Source: Sphingopyxis granuli NBRC 100800 | Lineage (GTDB): Bacteria; Pseudomonadota; Alphaproteobacteria; Sphingomonadales; Sphingomonadaceae | DNA length: 36,575 nucleotides | Assembly (NCBI RefSeq): GCF_001591045.1 | Contig: NZ_BCUA01000037.1 | Span: 1-36,575, forward strand | Direction: 5' to 3' | Part shown: positions 32,696 to 36,575 of the stretch, in pieces | How the letters are laid out: each line of letters opens with the position of its first letter | How positions within the stretch are numbered: the stretch's first letter is position 1 | Translations under genes and position numbers: made by a program | The notes under the pieces: model-generated | Told to the model about the DNA's origin: nothing | Seen by the model: only the letters and a program-made list of their open reading frames with translations | Databases searched by the model: none

Positions 32696-33970
32696 TCAGC
32701 CGGCGGCGGCGCCCTGCCGGCGCACCATCAGCAGCCCGATCCAGCTGACGACCCCGGCCAGCGCCAGATAGAGGCCGACGACCTGCGTCCCGCCCCAGTC
32801 GCCGAGCGCCTGCGCGATGATCGGCGCCAGCGCGCCGCCCAATATGCCGCCGACGTTGAAGGCGACCGACGCGCCGGTGTAGCGCACCTCGACGGGAAAC
32901 AGCGCGGTCAGCCAGCTGCCGAGCGGGCCATAGACCAGCCCCATGACGAACAGCGACGCCGCGAGCCCGAGGAAGATGAGCGGCCACGACTGCGACGCCA
33001 GCGACGGCCCGAACAGCAGGCCGACGAGGATCGTCGCGCCGCACCCCCAGGTCAGCACCCGCTGCGCGCTGACCGCGTCGCTCCGGTAACCGGCATAGAC
33101 GATCCCCACCGCCATGAAGAGGATCGCGCCGAGCTGGATCAGCAGGAACTGCTCCTTCGGATAGCCAAGCGCCGTCGTCCCGTGGGCCAGCGCGAAGCTG
33201 GTCGCGAGATAGAAGATCGCGAAGCAGGCGACGACCGCGAAAGTGCCCGCGAGCGTCGGGACGAGGTGGCGGCGGAACAGCTCGCCCAGCGGCACCGCGA
33301 CCGGCGCCTGCCTTTCCAGTGCGTCGGCGAAGGCGGGCGTCTCGCCGATCCTGAGCCGCACCCAGAGCCCGAGCCCGACGAGCACCGCCGAGACGAGAAA
33401 GGGGATGCGCCAGCCCCATGCCGCGAACTCCGCATCGCTGAGCCACAGGCCGAGCAGCAGGAACAGGCCGTTGGCGGCGATGAAGCCGACCGGCGCGCCG
33501 AGCTGCGGAAACATGCCGAAGCGCGCGCGCCAGCCCGGCGGCGCATTCTCGACCGCCAGCAGCGCCGCCCCGCCCCACTCGCCGCCGAGCCCGAACCCCT
33601 GCCCGAAACGCAGGATGCACAGCAGCAGCGGCGCGACCCAGCCGACCATCGCATAAGTCGGCAGGAACGCGATCAGCAGCGTCGAGGCGCCCATCAGCAT
33701 CAGCGAGGCGACGAGCGTCGACTTGCGGCCGATGCGGTCGCCGTAATGGCCGAAGACGATCGCCCCGACGGGCCGCGCCAGGAAAGCGAGCCCGAAGCTC
33801 ATGAAGCTCAGCATCAACTGCGCCGAGGGTGATTCGGACGGAAAGAACAGCGGCCCGAACACCAGCGCCGCGGCGGTGCCGTAGATGTAGAAATCGTAGA
33901 ATTCGACCGCGGTCCCGACGAGGCTCGCGGTCAGGATGCGCGCCTGCGCGCGATAGGGTGTCAGATCCAC
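32696..33970 (-). CDS. MFS transporter of the metabolite:H+ symporter (MHS) type, GTG start
   Basis: 424 residues with about 12 membrane helices. The MHS/ProP/ShiA-like signature is seen at the start (ASLVGTAVEFYDFYIYGTAAA), then RPVGAIVFGHYGDRIGRKSTL (MFS motif A) and RFGQGFGLGGEWGGAALLAVE. The substrates of this subfamily are organic acids or osmolytes; the one here is unknown. The GTG start is preceded by GGAAGGGG. No dedicated regulator lies beside it. Confidence 0.88.
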   Translation of the reverse strand: MDLTPYRAQARILTASLVGTAVEFYDFYIYGTAAALVFGPLFFPSESPSAQLMLSFMSFGLAFLARPVGAIVFGHYGDRIGRKSTLVASLMLMGASTLLIAFLPTYAMVGWVAPLLLCILRFGQGFGLGGEWGGAALLAVENAPPGWRARFGMFPQLGAPVGFIAANGLFLLLGLWLSDAEFAAWGWRIPFLVSAVLVGLGLWVRLRIGETPAFADALERQAPVAVPLGELFRRHLVPTLAGTFAVVACFAIFYLATSFALAHGTTALGYPKEQFLLIQLGAILFMAVGIVYAGYRSDAVSAQRVLTWGCGATILVGLLFGPSLASQSWPLIFLGLAASLFVMGLVYGPLGSWLTALFPVEVRYTGASVAFNVGGILGGALAPIIAQALGDWGGTQVVGLYLALAGVVSWIGLLMVRRQGAAAG

Positions 33971-34119
33971 GGGCGGCGCCCCTTCCCTTCGTGATGGCGG
34001 GTCGCTTTGAACGGATCATGCGCTCCGGCGCAAGACCAAAGACCGTCCGCCGCGCAGCGCCGCCGCGTCCCGCCGCCTTGCACTGGACAGCATCGGCGCC
34101 GTTCCCTAATCGTTCGCGC

Positions 34120-36432
34120 GTGAACAGCCGCCCAGCCTCCCCGCCCGATCTTCCCCCGCCGCACCCGTCGGACCCGCCCTATCTGCAGGGACTGAACGGC
34201 CCGCAGCGGCAGGCCGTGCTGACCACCGAAGGCCCGGTGCTGATGCTCGCGGGGGCGGGCACCGGCAAGACGGCGGCGCTGACGGCGCGGCTGGCGCACA
34301 TCATCGCGACGCGTCGCGCGTGGCCGTCCGAAATCCTGGCCGTCACCTTCACCAACAAGGCGGCGCGCGAGATGCGCGAGCGCATCGGCCGGATGATCGG
34401 CGACGCGGTCGAGGGGATGCCGTGGCTCGGCACCTTTCACAGCATCGCGGCGAAGATGCTGCGCCGTCACGCCGAACTGGTGGGGCTGCAGAGCAATTTC
34501 ACCATCCTCGACACCGACGACCAGCTTCGCGTCCTCAAGCAGCTCATCCAGGCCGAGGGGCTCGACGAGAAGCGCTGGCCGGCGCGCCAGCTCGCGGGGC
34601 TGATCGACAAGTGGAAGAACCGCGGCCTGACCCCGCCCGACCTCGACGCCGCGGACCGCGAAGCCTATGCCGATGGCAAGGGGCAGCATTTCTATGCCCT
34701 TTACCAGGCACGGCTCAAGACGCTGAACGCCTGCGATTTCGGCGACCTGCTGCTCCACATGCTGGTGATATTGAAGACGCACCGCGACGTGCTCGAACAA
34801 TATCAGCAGCGCTTCAAATATATCCTCGTCGACGAATATCAGGACACCAACGCCAGCCAGTATCTCTGGCTCCGCCTGCTCGCCCAGGTGCGCAAGAACA
34901 TCTGCTGCGTCGGCGACGACGACCAGTCGATCTATTCGTGGCGCGGCGCCGAGGTGGCGAACATCCTGCGTTTCGAAAAGGATTTCCCCGGCGCGACAGT
35001 GATCCGCCTCGAGCAGAATTACCGCTCGACCCCGCAGATTCTTGCCGCCGCCTCGGCGCTGATCGCGCAGAATTCAGGGCGGCTCGGCAAGACGCTGTGG
35101 ACCGATCTCGACGCGGGCGACAAGGTTCGGGTGGTCGGCGTCTGGGACGGGCCCGAGGAAGCGCGGCGGATCGGCGAGGAGCTCGAAGACCTCCAGCGCC
35201 GCGGCACCAGCCTCGACCGCGCCGCCATCCTCGTCCGCGCGCAGTTCCAGACCCGCGAGTTCGAGGATCGCTTCATCGCCATCGGCCTCCCCTACCGCAT
35301 CGTCGGCGGATATCGCTTCTACGAACGCGCGGAGATTCGCGACGCGCTCGCCTATCTGCGCCTCGTCCAGTCGAGTGCCGACGACCTGGCCTTCGAACGG
35401 ATCGTCAACGTGCCGAAGCGCGGGCTCGGCGACAAGGCGGTGTCGCGCATCCACCAGTTCGCCCGGATCGAGCGCACGCCGCTGTTCCATGCCGCGGCGC
35501 GGATCACCGAGACCGACGAGCTGACGCCGCAGGCGCGCCGCCAGCTCGCGAACTTCGTCGCGATGATGCGCAGCTGGCAGGCGAAGGCGAACGACCTGCC
35601 GCACCCCGAGCTGACGCAGCTGATCCTCGACGAATCGGGCTATACCGCGATGCTTCAGGCCGACCGCAGCGCCGAAGCGGCGGGACGCCTCGAAAACCTC
35701 TCCGAACTCGTCCGCGCGATGGAGGAATATGATTCGCTCGAAGCCTTCCTCGAGCATGTCAGCCTCGTCATGGATCGCGACAACGACGATCAGACGGAGA
35801 CCGTCACCATCATGACGATCCACGCCGCGAAAGGCCTCGAGTTCGATCATGTCTTCCTCGCCGGATGGGAGGACGGCGTCTTTCCGTCGCAGCGCGCGAT
35901 GGACGAGGGCGGCACCGCGAGCCTGGAGGAGGAGCGCCGCCTCGCCTATGTCGCGATCACCCGCGCCCGGCAGCGCGCGAGCATCTATCACGCCGCCAAC
36001 CGCCGCATCTACGGCCAGTGGATGAGCAGCATCCCGAGCCGCTTCATCGCGGAGATTCCGCCCGAGTTCGTCGACAGCGAGAATAGCTTCGGCGGCGGCG
36101 CGTCGCTTTGGCGCGCCAACTGGTCGGCGCAAGGCGACCCGTTCGCGCATGTCGCGACGCAGAGCCCGGCACGCACGGCGACCCGCGGCCCGGCATGGCA
36201 GCGCGCGCTGGCCGCGTCCTCGACCATCACCCGGGCCCCTGCGCCGAGCGAAGGCGCCCCCGCCGCCTCGGTCGGCGCGAAGCCGCGCGCCGACCTGGCG
36301 ATCGGCATGCGCGTCTTTCACGAGAAATTCGGTTACGGCCGGATCATCGACGTTGACGGCAACAAGCTGGAGGTCGAATTCGAGCAGGCGGGCACCAAGC
36401 GGGTCCTCGACGGCTTCGTCCGCGCAGCCTGA
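34120..36432 (+). CDS. uvrD: ATP-dependent DNA helicase UvrD/PcrA
   Basis: Superfamily 1A 3'-5' helicase for repair and replication-fork maintenance. 770 residues from a GTG start. Walker A AGAGTGKT (44-51); TFTNKAAREM (motif Ia); motif II DEYQDTN (238-244); motif III DDDQSIYSWRGAE; motif IV QNYRSTPQIL; motif V TIMTIHAAKGLEFDHVFLAG; motif VI VAITRARQRA. The last 45 residues (GMRVFHEKFGYGRIIDVDGN on) form the tudor-like C-terminal domain of PcrA/UvrD that contacts RNA polymerase. Longer in-frame ATGs (33994, 34018) add low-complexity basic residues without family likeness. Confidence 0.95.
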   Translation: MNSRPASPPDLPPPHPSDPPYLQGLNGPQRQAVLTTEGPVLMLAGAGTGKTAALTARLAHIIATRRAWPSEILAVTFTNKAAREMRERIGRMIGDAVEGMPWLGTFHSIAAKMLRRHAELVGLQSNFTILDTDDQLRVLKQLIQAEGLDEKRWPARQLAGLIDKWKNRGLTPPDLDAADREAYADGKGQHFYALYQARLKTLNACDFGDLLLHMLVILKTHRDVLEQYQQRFKYILVDEYQDTNASQYLWLRLLAQVRKNICCVGDDDQSIYSWRGAEVANILRFEKDFPGATVIRLEQNYRSTPQILAAASALIAQNSGRLGKTLWTDLDAGDKVRVVGVWDGPEEARRIGEELEDLQRRGTSLDRAAILVRAQFQTREFEDRFIAIGLPYRIVGGYRFYERAEIRDALAYLRLVQSSADDLAFERIVNVPKRGLGDKAVSRIHQFARIERTPLFHAAARITETDELTPQARRQLANFVAMMRSWQAKANDLPHPELTQLILDESGYTAMLQADRSAEAAGRLENLSELVRAMEEYDSLEAFLEHVSLVMDRDNDDQTETVTIMTIHAAKGLEFDHVFLAGWEDGVFPSQRAMDEGGTASLEEERRLAYVAITRARQRASIYHAANRRIYGQWMSSIPSRFIAEIPPEFVDSENSFGGGASLWRANWSAQGDPFAHVATQSPARTATRGPAWQRALAASSTITRAPAPSEGAPAASVGAKPRADLAIGMRVFHEKFGYGRIIDVDGNKLEVEFEQAGTKRVLDGFVRAA

Positions 36433-36460
36433 GGGCGTGGGCGGGACGATGGGGGCTTAG

Positions 36461-36509
36461 AGCCACAAAAGTCCTGTATACGTGCATCGATTATGTGTCT
36501 TTTGCGGCT
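36461..36509 (+). terminator. Inverted repeat after uvrD, possible terminator
   Basis: AGCCACAAAAG (36461-36471) and CTTTTGCGGCT (36499-36509) match as reverse complements with one mismatch; the loop is 27 bases and AT-rich. TTTATGGTCTTT follows the second arm. It could end the uvrD transcript, but the loop is long. The stretch 36450-36550 is distinctly richer in A and T than the genes. Confidence 0.4.
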
Positions 36510-36555
36510 TTATGGTCTTTGGGGATTCGGATTTTCGACACGGTTTGTCCCTTTC

Positions 36556-36575
36556 GTCACCCTGAACTTGCTTCG
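36556..36575. repeat. Start of a dispersed repeat, cut by window end
   Basis: GTCACCCTGAACTTGCTTCG resembles the beginning of the sphingomonad CACCCTGAACTTG palindrome; only the first half is inside the window. Confidence 0.4.

Noticed and set aside
34078..34110. Promoter for uvrD (TTGCAC and CCTAAT)
   Set aside because: The spacer is 21 bases, too long for a confident sigma-70-type call.
1..36575. CRISPR array, tRNA, rRNA or prophage
   Set aside because: No regularly spaced direct repeats, no tRNA-like cloverleaf and no phage structural or integrase genes were seen.

Overview
This window is high-GC alphaproteobacterial chromosome, most likely from a sphingomonad (family Sphingomonadaceae, Sphingopyxis-like). 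The call rests on gene content and order (atpI-atpB-atpE-atpF'-atpF with a separate b' subunit, lapA-pyrF-trpF, trpB/trpA-accD-folC), the style of the proteins, and several intergenic palindromic repeats of kinds common in that family. It is mostly core genome. No rRNA, tRNA, CRISPR array, prophage or classical transposase was seen.

Layout. 1-467 (-) is the start of an exported outer-membrane beta-barrel protein. 638-2617 (+) is parE, which looks leaderless. 2668-4020 (+) is an exported class A beta-lactamase-like serine hydrolase. On the minus strand, 10740 down to 3989 carries uvrC, a PaaI-type thioesterase, recO, leuB, metZ, apaG and a GcvA-like LysR regulator, many overlapping by a few bases. 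13443 down to 10866 (-) is the F0 part of the ATP synthase operon, with a good promoter, an attenuator-like leader and a strong terminator. 17493 down to 13705 (-) is ydbH-ynbE-ydbL, the AsmA-like envelope lipid-transport set. 17708-18400 (+) is radC and 18666-19079 (+) is an rnk/GreA-like gene with a complex leader. An EF-hand exported protein (-) is followed by purB, lapA, pyrF and trpF (+). A GH109/Gfo-Idh-type oxidoreductase (-) sits inside the trp cluster, followed by trpB, a DUF559 nuclease-like gene in perfect inverted repeats, trpA, accD and folC (+). Then come an AmpG-like permease (-), a single-domain response regulator (-), an RluB-type pseudouridine synthase and rsmD (+), an MHS-type transporter (-) and a UvrD/PcrA helicase (+).

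Two spots stand out. (1) 25768-26192: a compact module made of a Vsr/DUF559-type nuclease gene between 38-bp perfect inverted repeats lies exactly between the stop codon of trpB and the start codon of trpA. It has much lower GC than its surroundings, and its repeat arms appear to provide the Shine-Dalgarno sequences, the last codons of the nuclease gene and the ATGA coupling to trpA. (2) 18455-18665: the leader of the rnk-like gene has a promoter, an apparently leaderless 21-codon open frame, and a hairpin directly after its stop codon whose loop shows CCTCCT, an anti-Shine-Dalgarno motif. This resembles in plan the CCUCCU-loop small RNAs of other alphaproteobacteria, but I do not recognise this instance.

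All coordinates, motif positions and start choices were read by eye from the sequence. Family names come from recognition of motifs and overall protein similarity, not from database searches.
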